From Amycolatopsis camponoti (GTDB taxonomy: Bacteria; Actinomycetota; Actinomycetes; Mycobacteriales; Pseudonocardiaceae): a stretch of DNA of 64,000 nt. Below the pieces are notes generated by a model. That model saw nothing but the letters and a program-made list of their open reading frames with translations. It was not told the DNA's origin and ran no database searches. The position numbers and the translations under genes are program-made. Below, one piece after another: positions 52,378 through 61,276 of the stretch. The stretch covers positions 384,501 through 448,500 of the forward strand of contig NZ_CABVGP010000002.1 of the NCBI RefSeq assembly GCF_902497555.1. Reading direction: 5' to 3'. Within the stretch, counting starts at the first letter, position 1, and each line of letters begins with the position of its first letter.

Positions 52378-54273
52378 TCAGAGGTCGTCGGCTTCCTGGT
52401 CGTCCGGTTCGGGTTCGAACTCTTCGGGGCGCTCGTCGTCGCCGTACTGTGCGACAGCCTGGTCGCTGAGGTCCAGCACGACCGGTTTGCCCATCGCCTC
52501 GGATGCCACTTTGACCAAGGCCGCGGTGCGGGCTTCGAAGAACTTGTCGAAGTCGGCGGCGCGGAGGGTCGCGGGATCGATGTGGTGAGTGGCCACGATC
52601 GTGTCCAGGGCCTCCGCCGTTAGACCGGTGTCCTTCTCGAGCTTGGCGAGGTAGTCGCGAGGAGATCGTCCGCCGATCGAGCGGTTGGTCTCGTAGGAGA
52701 TGGGTGTCTTGTTGACGATACTTTCGCGACGCGCATCGTCGACGTCGTTCTTCGCGCACCAGGCTTTCGGGAAGATGTGGTGTACGTCGATCTTGAGCGG
52801 CACAAAGGTGGCGTGTCCGATGATCTTCCGGTACTTCCAGTCGGTCGCGCCTCCGCGCATCATCAGCGCGTAGAGACCCTTATAGGCAGAACTGTTCCTG
52901 GTCTTCAGCGACAGTAGCCGACTTTCGCGGAAGCCGGCGCGAGCTACCGTCTCCGGCACGGCGGCAGATTCGCCGAGGGCCCAGGCCGGCACCTGTTCGA
53001 CGTCGCGGGTGAAGCGTGTCTCGACGGCGCCGCCGTACAACTCGCCCAACACTCCGCACCAGTACCACCGGCGGACGCGCCGGCTCGTCGTGTGGACATC
53101 GATCCGGTCGCCCAGCAAGACCCGCAGTACAGCCAGCGGGACCAGCTGCGTCCGGTACGACAGGTCGGCGTCGGTGAACACGTTCTCCTGGGCGAGGAAG
53201 CCCGCTGCCCACTCCAGTCCATCGGCGACCTGCGGTGCCCACTTGAGGTAGTCCTGCAGCGACAGTTTCAGAATGTCGGCTCGGCGTGCGCTGGTCGCCG
53301 GTAGGTCTCCGGTGTTCGTGGCGGCCTCGGTGCGCTTTCGGCGTCCGTGGGTGGCCAGCAGAGTGACCGCTTGCAGCAGGTCGCTGCTCTGCAGCCCTCT
53401 GAGCACCAGGTGATGGTCGAGCCGTTCCTTGAGCTGTCGCCAGTTGTCGTTGAGCCGGAAGTCGGTGCCGTGTTCGGCGAAGTAGGCCGCGTCACCGGCG
53501 AACATGGCCGTCAGGAGTTCGAAGACGTCGAGGGCGAGGCCGCCGGTGTTAACTTTCTCGAAGACGGTGCAGACGGCTTCCTTCGTGGTGTCCTTGCCGA
53601 GCATGATTGCGGGGATGCGGTAGCCGATCATCGGCGTCAGGATCTCCGCCTGGAAGCGTTGTACAGTGGCAATCCGCGCGTTATCGGCCAGTCCGCCGGG
53701 GGCTGCGTACTCCATCAACCACTTCATCGCCGCGGCTTGGTCGAAGGCCAGTGACATCGGGAACATGCCGGCGGCCTGCTCCGAGGGGGAGGTGAACAGA
53801 TCGAGATCGACGGCACGGCCGAAGTCCGACCGCACCTTGCGATCCGCGGGCACGGACACGATGGCCTCGTCGCGATCGACCGGATCGCCCAGGGCGTTGC
53901 CGATGTCCAGGTAATACCATCGCTGGAGCTTCTTCTTGCGGGCATCGGTGGTCTCGACGGGTCGTCCTCCGGTGAGCGCTTGGAACAGCGACGTCATGCG
54001 CTGCTGGCCGTCGAGGAGAAGATGGCTCGGGTGGACGTCGTTCTTCAAGGACACGCCTGCCAGTGTCTTGGGCTTGAACCTGGTGTGCGTGCTGCCCGTT
54101 TCCAGCATCATGAGCACCCCCATCGGATGCCCCAACGTGAGGGTGGCGAGCAACGAGCGGATGCGGTCATCGTCCCACTTGTACTCCCGCTGGAAATCCG
54201 GGAGCTGCAGCTTGCCGCTGCGGACCTGCTGCAGTAGGTCCGTCAAGGGCAACTGCGGGCTCTGAAAACTCAT
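52378..54273 (-). CDS. DUF262 / HNH-type protein (GmrSD-like)
   Basis: The protein has 631 residues from the ATG at 54273; the longer frame overlaps the methyltransferase gene. The N-terminal DUF262 (ParB/GmrS-type NTPase-like) motifs are LPDFQREYKW (24-33) and HLLLDGQQRMTSLFQ. Near the C-terminus, DVHHIFPKAWC (HHIFPKAW at 498-505) with a following Asn in SIVNKTPIS forms an HNH-type nuclease (DUF1524-like). Such proteins cut modified or foreign DNA. It is the last gene of a minus-strand operon, 7 bp after the N6-methyltransferase. It is an addition to the DISARM-like set and may be its nuclease or an allied type IV restriction enzyme. Confidence 0.82.
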   Translation of the reverse strand: MSFQSPQLPLTDLLQQVRSGKLQLPDFQREYKWDDDRIRSLLATLTLGHPMGVLMMLETGSTHTRFKPKTLAGVSLKNDVHPSHLLLDGQQRMTSLFQALTGGRPVETTDARKKKLQRWYYLDIGNALGDPVDRDEAIVSVPADRKVRSDFGRAVDLDLFTSPSEQAAGMFPMSLAFDQAAAMKWLMEYAAPGGLADNARIATVQRFQAEILTPMIGYRIPAIMLGKDTTKEAVCTVFEKVNTGGLALDVFELLTAMFAGDAAYFAEHGTDFRLNDNWRQLKERLDHHLVLRGLQSSDLLQAVTLLATHGRRKRTEAATNTGDLPATSARRADILKLSLQDYLKWAPQVADGLEWAAGFLAQENVFTDADLSYRTQLVPLAVLRVLLGDRIDVHTTSRRVRRWYWCGVLGELYGGAVETRFTRDVEQVPAWALGESAAVPETVARAGFRESRLLSLKTRNSSAYKGLYALMMRGGATDWKYRKIIGHATFVPLKIDVHHIFPKAWCAKNDVDDARRESIVNKTPISYETNRSIGGRSPRDYLAKLEKDTGLTAEALDTIVATHHIDPATLRAADFDKFFEARTAALVKVASEAMGKPVVLDLSDQAVAQYGDDERPEEFEPEPDDQEADDL

Positions 54274-54280
54274 GCTCTTC

Positions 54281-57200
54281 CTACCTCGTTTCTTCGGGTG
54301 CAGGGTGACGTTTGGCCGCGCGCACGGTGGGTGTGGCGCTGCTTCTGGGTTGCGGCACCGTTGGATGCGGAGTCGCAGGATGTCTGGGGCCTTCACCGGC
54401 TGGTGGCGTCGCGAGCGGGATCCAGCCGTGCCCGCCGCGTGCGGTCGCGTCGGTCATCCGGTCGAAAGCCTCGAGGACGAGACGGCGCGTGCGGTACTCG
54501 CTGAAATCGCGCTGCTCGTATTTGCGTACGACGGGGAACGAGTCCAGGATGTGCTCAGACTCGGCGCGGGTCAGGCCGTAGACGTGGAGCATGGCGGCGT
54601 CAAGGTCGGCGCGCAGCAGTGCCCGACGGTCGGGGTCCCAGTGGAACGGTGGGCTGTCGTCGTCAATTTCGTTGGCGTACGGCTGAAGTCGCCATGAGGT
54701 GTAGGACAGCTCCAGAACGTACGGGGTGACCCACTCGGCAAGAGTGCGTTCGGCTTGCCAGGAGGTCGGTTGGGCAAAGACAGTGGGGGTAGGGCAGGCA
54801 AGCTGTTTGACTACTGAGTAGATCATGTGCGTACCACTGATCTTTTGCCTGACGATATAATCGACGGCTATCGACGACCAGATCGCATGCAGGAGCATCC
54901 CGTGTTTGGGGTCTTTGGGGAAGGCGAGTGGAAACACGTGGGCGACAGCGCTGCTAGGCAGCACGGATGGTACGAACGTGCGCATGTCGCTGGCGCGGGC
55001 AATGTCGCGCCAGCCCAGTAGCCACTTTCGATCCCATTTGGCGTCCAGGGCTGCTGCGACCTTCGGCTGGGCAACCCAGTATCGGGCTAAGGCTTCTGTC
55101 TGTGGGTCGTCATGTTGCTCCGCAGTCAGCCTCGGGAGGGAGCCGACGTTCAGCTGAGCCTGGGTCGCATCGCGGTATGTGGAGAAGCGGTGGTCGAAGT
55201 GGCCGAGCATCTTCGCCTCGTACAGTGGCAGATACTCGTACTCTTGTCTCTCATACGACCAGCCGTTGAATGTTGCCGCAGTCAGGTCCGTGGGTTGGTG
55301 GAACAGCCCTGAATCGTTTGCCATATCGAACAAGCGGCAGAACGACAAGCCCCATGGGTTTCCATCGGCATTGCCGTCTCGGATGAGCACTGGGTGGCGG
55401 CGGTAGATGCCTAGGGTGATGTCGGCGTCGGTGCGCGTCCGGAACATGGGGAGCGTTCCGGTGTTGGGGTTCAGCGCCAGAACCTCGTCCGGGGCGAGTT
55501 CAAAACGTCTGTCCGGTACATCGGCCAGGTGACGGGTGAGGAAAGCGAAGCGGGTTTGCGCCACGGCCCTGTTTATCCCGGAGATTGCTGTGATCGCGAA
55601 CCGCATCCGGTGATCGGTTCCGGAGAAGACTCTGTCTTCGTTTTCGAAGTCGTAGAACGTAAGAAGACGCTTCTCGTCGAGTGTGTCCGCGAAGAACGGC
55701 GCAGTGGTTTTGTCTGTGGCGAGACCAGTGGGGGTGAGCATGCCGGCGATTCCGGTCGGTGCGGTTATGGTGCGCATGGTTTCTGCGAAGACGCTGTAAC
55801 TATTGACATCTCCTTGGCCAGTGAGGGGATAGCGGCCGCTGTGAAGAAGGAGGTGGCTGACGCCGTCCGACATGCGAAGTGCTGACAGATAGGCGTCGTA
55901 CAGGGGCGGATCTTGGATGGCCAGGACCTTGATCATGCTGGTGCGGATGGCGGCGGTTTTGGCGTCGGCGATGTCCTTGCGCCCGATCGCGGAGAAGAAC
56001 TCTTTGTCTTGGATCTTCACTCGGTCCCAGGTCGGGTTGCCGATGACGCACGAGAAGCCGCCCTGCCAACCGGTTACGGGTTCTACGCTCTTGGAACCAG
56101 TTTCGGGGGCGGTGAAGATGCCGGGGAACTCGAGATGCCAGTGGAAGACGCGGTACTGCCGAGCGAGGTCGCCAACAGTCTTGCGAAGGGATGCGGGAAC
56201 ACTGGTGGGGTCCTCGATGATCTGGCGAACGGTGTCGTGGGTGATGCTTTGGCCGGTTGAACGTGATTTGAGCTGGAGGAACGCGGTGCACCAGGCGTCT
56301 GCGGCGAACTTCTTGGTAGCGAGGTCAGGATCGTCTTCCAGACGACGCCAGCTGTCAGCTCGGGCACGAATCGTCGCGAGGGTTGTGGCTGGCATCTCCT
56401 CAAGTTGGCGTGCCTGCTTGGTCAGCGCGGCAGTCTCGACGTCGAACGCCGTCACTTGGCCGGATTCGCGGGCCCGTTCGGCCTTGTTGCGGGCCTTGAG
56501 CTTGGCAGTCCAGGCGGGGTCGTCGCCGGTGAGGACAGCGAACGCAGCGTCGGGGACGCCCTTGCGGATCAGCGCGGGAGTGGTCCCGAGTAAGGAGTTG
56601 CCGACCTTGAAGTGGGCGTCGAGGAAGGGAAATGGCCGGGAGCCGTCGAAGGCTTCCAGCCAGAGTGCGACCTTGGTGATCTCGATGGCCAGGTCGTTGA
56701 GGTCGACCCCGTAGAGGCACCGTTCGATGACGTCTGCGGTGGCAGCACGGAGTACGCGAGGGCTGGGTTCGGTGTCGCCGGTGCGAACAGTGGCCAGGGC
56801 GGTGGCGATGCGTCGGGCTGCAGCGACGACGAAGTGTCCGCTGCCCACGGCGGGGTCGACGACGGTGATGGCCAGCAACGCGGCTTCGGGGTCGGCAGTG
56901 TCGAGGGCTTCGGTGATGAGCGGGTCCAGGGCCTCGTCGAGGACGAGCGCGATGAGGCCGGATGGCGTGTAGTAGGAGCCAGATTTCTTGCGGTCGTTGC
57001 CGGCGGCGATTTCCAGGCTGAAGGTTCGGGCGGCTGCGTCGTAGCGCGGGGTGTAGGCGAGGAGTCCTTCGTAGATACCGCCGAGTTCTTCGCTGTCGAG
57101 GTTGCGGTAGTCGACTGGGCGAGCGGCGCCCGTTTTGATGTCGGTGATCTCGGCGAGGGCGCGGATGGCGGCCAGCAGGTCGCGGTTGGGAAGGACGGCG

Positions 57201-58327
57201 TTGGCGAGGATGCCGAGGTTTTCCCTGGTGAAGAGGGTGGCGCCGAGTCCGGGGAGGGCGAGTTCGTCGAGGCCGTCGCCGGCGAGGGCGTCGGTGACGA
57301 TCTGGTGGGCGGCCCACAGGTCGGTGTGCCGGGTTCCGGTGCGGGTGGTCGCCAGGTGGCGTAGGCGAGTGGTGGAGAAGTACTCGTTGTAGAGGTTCTG
57401 GGCGTCGGTGTCGGTGCTGGCGTTGTGCAGCAGGTCTCGGTCTTCGGCGACGAAGAGCACGATGAACCGGTAGGCGATGCGCAATAGCGCGCGGTGCAGA
57501 TCCTTGGCCGCGTCGGGTGATGTGGCGAGCATGGACCGTAGGTGGCTGTTCCACGGGTGGGCGACGAATCCGGTTCCCAGGTGGGTCAGTGCGGTGGCGA
57601 CGCCTTCGCGCAGTTTGGTCAGGGCGCGGGTGCCGTCGGCGATGGCCGCTGTGCGCCATTGCTCCAGCCAGCAGCTCTCCGGGGCGAGTGTGGGTGAGTC
57701 CGATTCCTTGTCGTCTGCGATGGGTGCGACGCGGCTGGCGTGGACGGTGAGGAGGAAGAGCCGGAAGTCGGCGTAGCGTTGGTTGTCGAAGATGTCGTCG
57801 AGGTCGAACTCCACATAGGACTGTTTGGTCAGGGTGGAGGCGTCCCGGAGCAGCCGGAGGGTGTGGCCGTTCGAGACGATTCCCCAGAGATTGCTGCGGC
57901 TGCGGTTGAGGTAGTCCTGCACCATCGATTGGGGTGCGCGGGCGGTGACGCCGGGGGTGCTGTTGTCGATGCTGATGCCGCCGCCCACCAGATGCAAGGG
58001 CACGACAGTGGTGGGCTCGCCGGCTCCAGCGGACCAGGTGATGCGATGGGAGAGGGGGAAGTGCGTCGGTTGGGTTTCGCCGAGGCCCGGGGGCAGGTCG
58101 ATCCCGCCGGTGAGCGTTTCGGGGCGGCCGTAGCCGAGTTCGTAGAGCAGCGGCAGGAGCCACCGGTCCCGGGTCAACGCGGTGGCCGCGTCCCCGGCCG
58201 GCCGCCGCGCTAGGGCGGCTTTCCAGGCGTGGTGGGCGCCCAGCGCGGCGTCCCAGGCTCGGGCGACCGCGGCGCTGACGGTCATGCCTGGGGTGAGCTG
58301 GTAGTCCTCTGCGGTTTGGCCTGGCAT
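54281..58327 (-). CDS. N6-adenine DNA methyltransferase, Eco57I/DrmMI-like
   Basis: The protein has 1348 residues from the ATG at 58327. Methyltransferase motifs: YYTPSGLIALVLDEALDPL, motif I VVDPAVGSGHFVVAA (AdoMet binding), and motif IV VIGNPTWDRVK, an NPPW variant with Thr in place of the second Pro. Large N- and C-terminal regions of the kind seen in DrmMI and type IIG enzymes surround the core. It would mark self DNA at adenine for the DISARM-like operon. The 28 codons upstream of the ATG are in frame and look coding (SVATVGTVLPSEALTHAVDL), up to the TAG of the SNF2 gene, so the true start may be upstream at a non-standard codon. Confidence 0.82.
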   Translation of the reverse strand: MPGQTAEDYQLTPGMTVSAAVARAWDAALGAHHAWKAALARRPAGDAATALTRDRWLLPLLYELGYGRPETLTGGIDLPPGLGETQPTHFPLSHRITWSAGAGEPTTVVPLHLVGGGISIDNSTPGVTARAPQSMVQDYLNRSRSNLWGIVSNGHTLRLLRDASTLTKQSYVEFDLDDIFDNQRYADFRLFLLTVHASRVAPIADDKESDSPTLAPESCWLEQWRTAAIADGTRALTKLREGVATALTHLGTGFVAHPWNSHLRSMLATSPDAAKDLHRALLRIAYRFIVLFVAEDRDLLHNASTDTDAQNLYNEYFSTTRLRHLATTRTGTRHTDLWAAHQIVTDALAGDGLDELALPGLGATLFTRENLGILANAVLPNRDLLAAIRALAEITDIKTGAARPVDYRNLDSEELGGIYEGLLAYTPRYDAAARTFSLEIAAGNDRKKSGSYYTPSGLIALVLDEALDPLITEALDTADPEAALLAITVVDPAVGSGHFVVAAARRIATALATVRTGDTEPSPRVLRAATADVIERCLYGVDLNDLAIEITKVALWLEAFDGSRPFPFLDAHFKVGNSLLGTTPALIRKGVPDAAFAVLTGDDPAWTAKLKARNKAERARESGQVTAFDVETAALTKQARQLEEMPATTLATIRARADSWRRLEDDPDLATKKFAADAWCTAFLQLKSRSTGQSITHDTVRQIIEDPTSVPASLRKTVGDLARQYRVFHWHLEFPGIFTAPETGSKSVEPVTGWQGGFSCVIGNPTWDRVKIQDKEFFSAIGRKDIADAKTAAIRTSMIKVLAIQDPPLYDAYLSALRMSDGVSHLLLHSGRYPLTGQGDVNSYSVFAETMRTITAPTGIAGMLTPTGLATDKTTAPFFADTLDEKRLLTFYDFENEDRVFSGTDHRMRFAITAISGINRAVAQTRFAFLTRHLADVPDRRFELAPDEVLALNPNTGTLPMFRTRTDADITLGIYRRHPVLIRDGNADGNPWGLSFCRLFDMANDSGLFHQPTDLTAATFNGWSYERQEYEYLPLYEAKMLGHFDHRFSTYRDATQAQLNVGSLPRLTAEQHDDPQTEALARYWVAQPKVAAALDAKWDRKWLLGWRDIARASDMRTFVPSVLPSSAVAHVFPLAFPKDPKHGMLLHAIWSSIAVDYIVRQKISGTHMIYSVVKQLACPTPTVFAQPTSWQAERTLAEWVTPYVLELSYTSWRLQPYANEIDDDSPPFHWDPDRRALLRADLDAAMLHVYGLTRAESEHILDSFPVVRKYEQRDFSEYRTRRLVLEAFDRMTDATARGGHGWIPLATPPAGEGPRHPATPHPTVPQPRSSATPTVRAAKRHPAPEETR

Positions 58328-58411
58328 CCGCAGGTCGACGGCGTGGGTGAGGGCCTCGCTGGGCAGTACCGTGCCGACCGTGGCGACGGAGCGGAATGCC
58401 GTGAGAGTGGT

Positions 58412-61276
58412 CTACGTGGTCCGATCTGGCAGGTAGAGGTAGACGCCGAGGACGTCGGGCGGGGGCAGGAGCCGGGCCTGGAGCCCGCGCAGTGCGACGT
58501 GACTGCTGCGGCGCACCGCGCGGTGCGCCTTCACCGCCTCGGTGGCGATCGACTTGCCGCGGACGCCCAGGTGCGCTTGGAGTTCGGGCAGGCGATCCAG
58601 AGCGTGCTGGAGCTGGCCCCGGGCGAGGTCGTCGCGGACGTTGGCGGTCGGTCGGGCCAGGAGCAGCGTGTCGGTCGTGGCCGGGTCGAGCCAGCGGACC
58701 AGCCCGTTGTGCACGGTGAAACCGAGGAACTGGGCGTCTTCGGCTACTTGGGTGATGGTGCGGCGTGAGCCGGGGATGACGAGTTCGACGCGGAACCGGA
58801 CGACCAGCAGGGTCGTGACGGTGTCGACGGCGGTGGTCCGGATGACGGCGGCCCGGCGTGCAGGACGCGCGACGTCCGGGAGCAGGGGGTCCAGCGCCGC
58901 GTCCAGGACGTAGCGGGCGAGCGCCTCAACGGTGGGATCGGTACGGGCGAGCAACGGCTCGCCTGGCGGGACGGGCAGGGATCGGTGGAATCGCAGTGCC
59001 GATGCCTTGGTGGCCGGAAGCTGGTCGACCAGGGCGTGGGGGAGGGTGTCGATGCGCACGATGAACCCGTCGTCGGTGTCGGTGAGCTGACCGGAGAGCA
59101 GAGCCAAGGCGTCCCGCGTGAACCGTTCGGCGTCGGCGGGCCCGCCGAGGGACCGGCGGACGTCGGCGAGGGTGGCTTCCACCTCGTCGGGGTGCAGAGC
59201 GGCTTGGCGGAACCGGGATCGGGACGCTTTTTCCCGTTCCGCGGCGTCGATCCACCGGGTGAGGACGGCGTCGGCGGTCTCGCTGTCGGTGGCCGCGCCG
59301 AGGTCGAGGGAGAGTTGCTGGGGGTCGGTGCCGCGTAGCAGCAGGGACTCCCAGATCGCGTTCATCACGGTGGTGGAGTCGACCGGGACTGGGACTGAGA
59401 CGCCGGTGGTGCGGCGGATGCTTTCGTGGCGGCGGAGGAGGACGTCCAGGACGACGCCGTCGATCTTGTTGTCGGCGCCGTAGTAGGTGACCGCGCGGAC
59501 CGTCTTCGCGGTCTGACCGAATCGGTCGATGCGGCCTTCGCGTTGTTCGTGGCGCGTCGGGTTCCAGGCCAGGTCGTAGTGGACGACCGCGGTGAAGCCC
59601 TCCTGGAGGTTGACGCCTTCGGAAAGGCAGTCCGTTGAGACGAGGACCCGCGGTCCGGGGTGGGCGGTGAGGTCTTGGACGCGCGACTCGCGCTCTTCGG
59701 GGGGCAGGGTGCCGCTGACGGCTTCGACGCGTATGCCGGGCAGCTTGCGTAGGGCTGTCGCGAGGTGTTCGGCGACGTACTCCGTCGTCGGGATGTAGCG
59801 GCAGAAGACGATCGGGTGGTAGCCGTCGGCCACCAGCGCGCTGACGATGGCGACGACGCGCTTGAGCTTCGCGTCGAACTTGACTCCCCGCAGCGCCGCG
59901 GCTTCGGCGGCGAAACCGCGTAGGCGCCGGCGGGCCGAGGCTTGCGGGCCGTCGCTGGTGGAGATGGCGGCGCCCAAGGCGGTGTCGTCCCCGTCGACGG
60001 TGTCGTCGAGGTCGACGTCGAACACGCGAGGTCCGGCGACCGAGTCGGCGTCTTCCACACTCTGGGCGTCGTCGAGTTGCGAGCGGTTGAGGAGCGTTTG
60101 CTCCGCGGCGGCCGGGCTGGACGCGATGGAGCGCAGCAGCGCGATCGCGGACCACCAGCGCACTCGTCGCCGGACGTGACCGATCGACGGGTCAGCTACC
60201 TGTTCGTGGGCGTAGGAGAGCACGCGGTCGAACAGCTTCCGATATGCCGGGGTCAGCTTGTAGCTCTCCTCTGCGCGTTCGCGGGTGGGGAAGGGTGTCT
60301 CCTCGGACAGGTAGTCGCGGATGTCGGCGCGCTGACGCTGGATGAGGAACTTCGCGAGCAGCTTGCGGTCGTCGTCGCGGTCCGGTCCGGAGAGGTCGAC
60401 GGGCAGTTCGGCGAAGCGGTCGTCCAGCAGGCCGACGAGGCGTTGCCAGGCGCCGTCGTCGCCGTTGTGCGGGGTGGCGGTGAGCAGCAGCAGGTGCCGG
60501 GACTGATCGTCGGCGAGTTTGCGCAGCAGGATGTAGCGCTGGTGCGCATGGGAAGAACCGACTGTTGACGTGGGGGCGATGCACGTGTGCGCTTCGTCGA
60601 CGATCACCAGTTCGGGACAGAGCAGGGCGAACTCGTCGCGACGACTGTGCTGCTTGATGTAGTCGGTGGAGATGATCAGGTACGGGTAGTGCTCGTAGAC
60701 GGTCGATCCGAACGGCACCGAACGCGCGAGCCGGTTCGCCGTCGAGGGCAGCAGCAGCTCGGCGTTGATCCCGAACTTGGTACGCAGCTCCGACTGCCAC
60801 TGCGGCGCGAGCTGGGGCGAGCAGAGCACCGCCAGCCGCTGGGCGTCGCCGCTGGCGATGAGCTCGGCGGCGATCAGGCCCGCTTCGATGGTTTTTCCCA
60901 CACCGACTCCGTCGGCAATAAGCAGGCGGACGGTGTCCTGCGCGGCGGCCATCATCAGCGGGACGAGCTGGTAGTTGCGTGGGGTGACCGCCAGTTGGGC
61001 GAAGGATCGGAACGGCCCGGCCGTGGCGCGGAACGACAGGCGTAGCGCGTCGCGCAGGAGGCGGGCGCGGGCGGCGTCTCCGCGGTCGTCGACGCTCGGG
61101 ACGTCGAAGGTCGCGGCTGTGGGGCTGTCCTGGTCCGGGAGCAGCACGGTGGTCTCGTCGTCGCGGCCGCCCAGCGGGCGAGCGAGGAGCATCCCGGCGG
61201 GGGAGCCGGGCAGGACCAGCCATTCGCGGCCGCGCGCGGCGACGAGGGTGCCGGGACGGAACTCAGTCATGGTCAT
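58412..61276 (-). CDS. SNF2-family helicase, DrmD-like
   Basis: The protein has 954 residues from the ATG at 61276, overlapping the upstream gene stop (ATGA). SF2/SNF2 motifs: I ADGVGVGKTIEAGLI (121-135), II VIVDEAHTC (DEAH at 227-230), III LLLTATPHNGDD, and V/VI STDCLSEGVNLQ and QREGRIDRFGQ. The long C-terminal helical part is typical of the SNF2 helicase of class 1 DISARM. It probably translocates on or remodels invading DNA together with the helicase/DUF1998 protein. It is in frame with the downstream methyltransferase, separated by one TAG. Confidence 0.82.
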   Translation of the reverse strand: MTMTEFRPGTLVAARGREWLVLPGSPAGMLLARPLGGRDDETTVLLPDQDSPTAATFDVPSVDDRGDAARARLLRDALRLSFRATAGPFRSFAQLAVTPRNYQLVPLMMAAAQDTVRLLIADGVGVGKTIEAGLIAAELIASGDAQRLAVLCSPQLAPQWQSELRTKFGINAELLLPSTANRLARSVPFGSTVYEHYPYLIISTDYIKQHSRRDEFALLCPELVIVDEAHTCIAPTSTVGSSHAHQRYILLRKLADDQSRHLLLLTATPHNGDDGAWQRLVGLLDDRFAELPVDLSGPDRDDDRKLLAKFLIQRQRADIRDYLSEETPFPTRERAEESYKLTPAYRKLFDRVLSYAHEQVADPSIGHVRRRVRWWSAIALLRSIASSPAAAEQTLLNRSQLDDAQSVEDADSVAGPRVFDVDLDDTVDGDDTALGAAISTSDGPQASARRRLRGFAAEAAALRGVKFDAKLKRVVAIVSALVADGYHPIVFCRYIPTTEYVAEHLATALRKLPGIRVEAVSGTLPPEERESRVQDLTAHPGPRVLVSTDCLSEGVNLQEGFTAVVHYDLAWNPTRHEQREGRIDRFGQTAKTVRAVTYYGADNKIDGVVLDVLLRRHESIRRTTGVSVPVPVDSTTVMNAIWESLLLRGTDPQQLSLDLGAATDSETADAVLTRWIDAAEREKASRSRFRQAALHPDEVEATLADVRRSLGGPADAERFTRDALALLSGQLTDTDDGFIVRIDTLPHALVDQLPATKASALRFHRSLPVPPGEPLLARTDPTVEALARYVLDAALDPLLPDVARPARRAAVIRTTAVDTVTTLLVVRFRVELVIPGSRRTITQVAEDAQFLGFTVHNGLVRWLDPATTDTLLLARPTANVRDDLARGQLQHALDRLPELQAHLGVRGKSIATEAVKAHRAVRRSSHVALRGLQARLLPPPDVLGVYLYLPDRTT

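Noticed and set aside
56400..58163. 587-codon minus-strand ORF rich in Arg/Pro
   Set aside because: Out-of-frame shadow of the methyltransferase gene, a common artefact of high-GC coding sequence.
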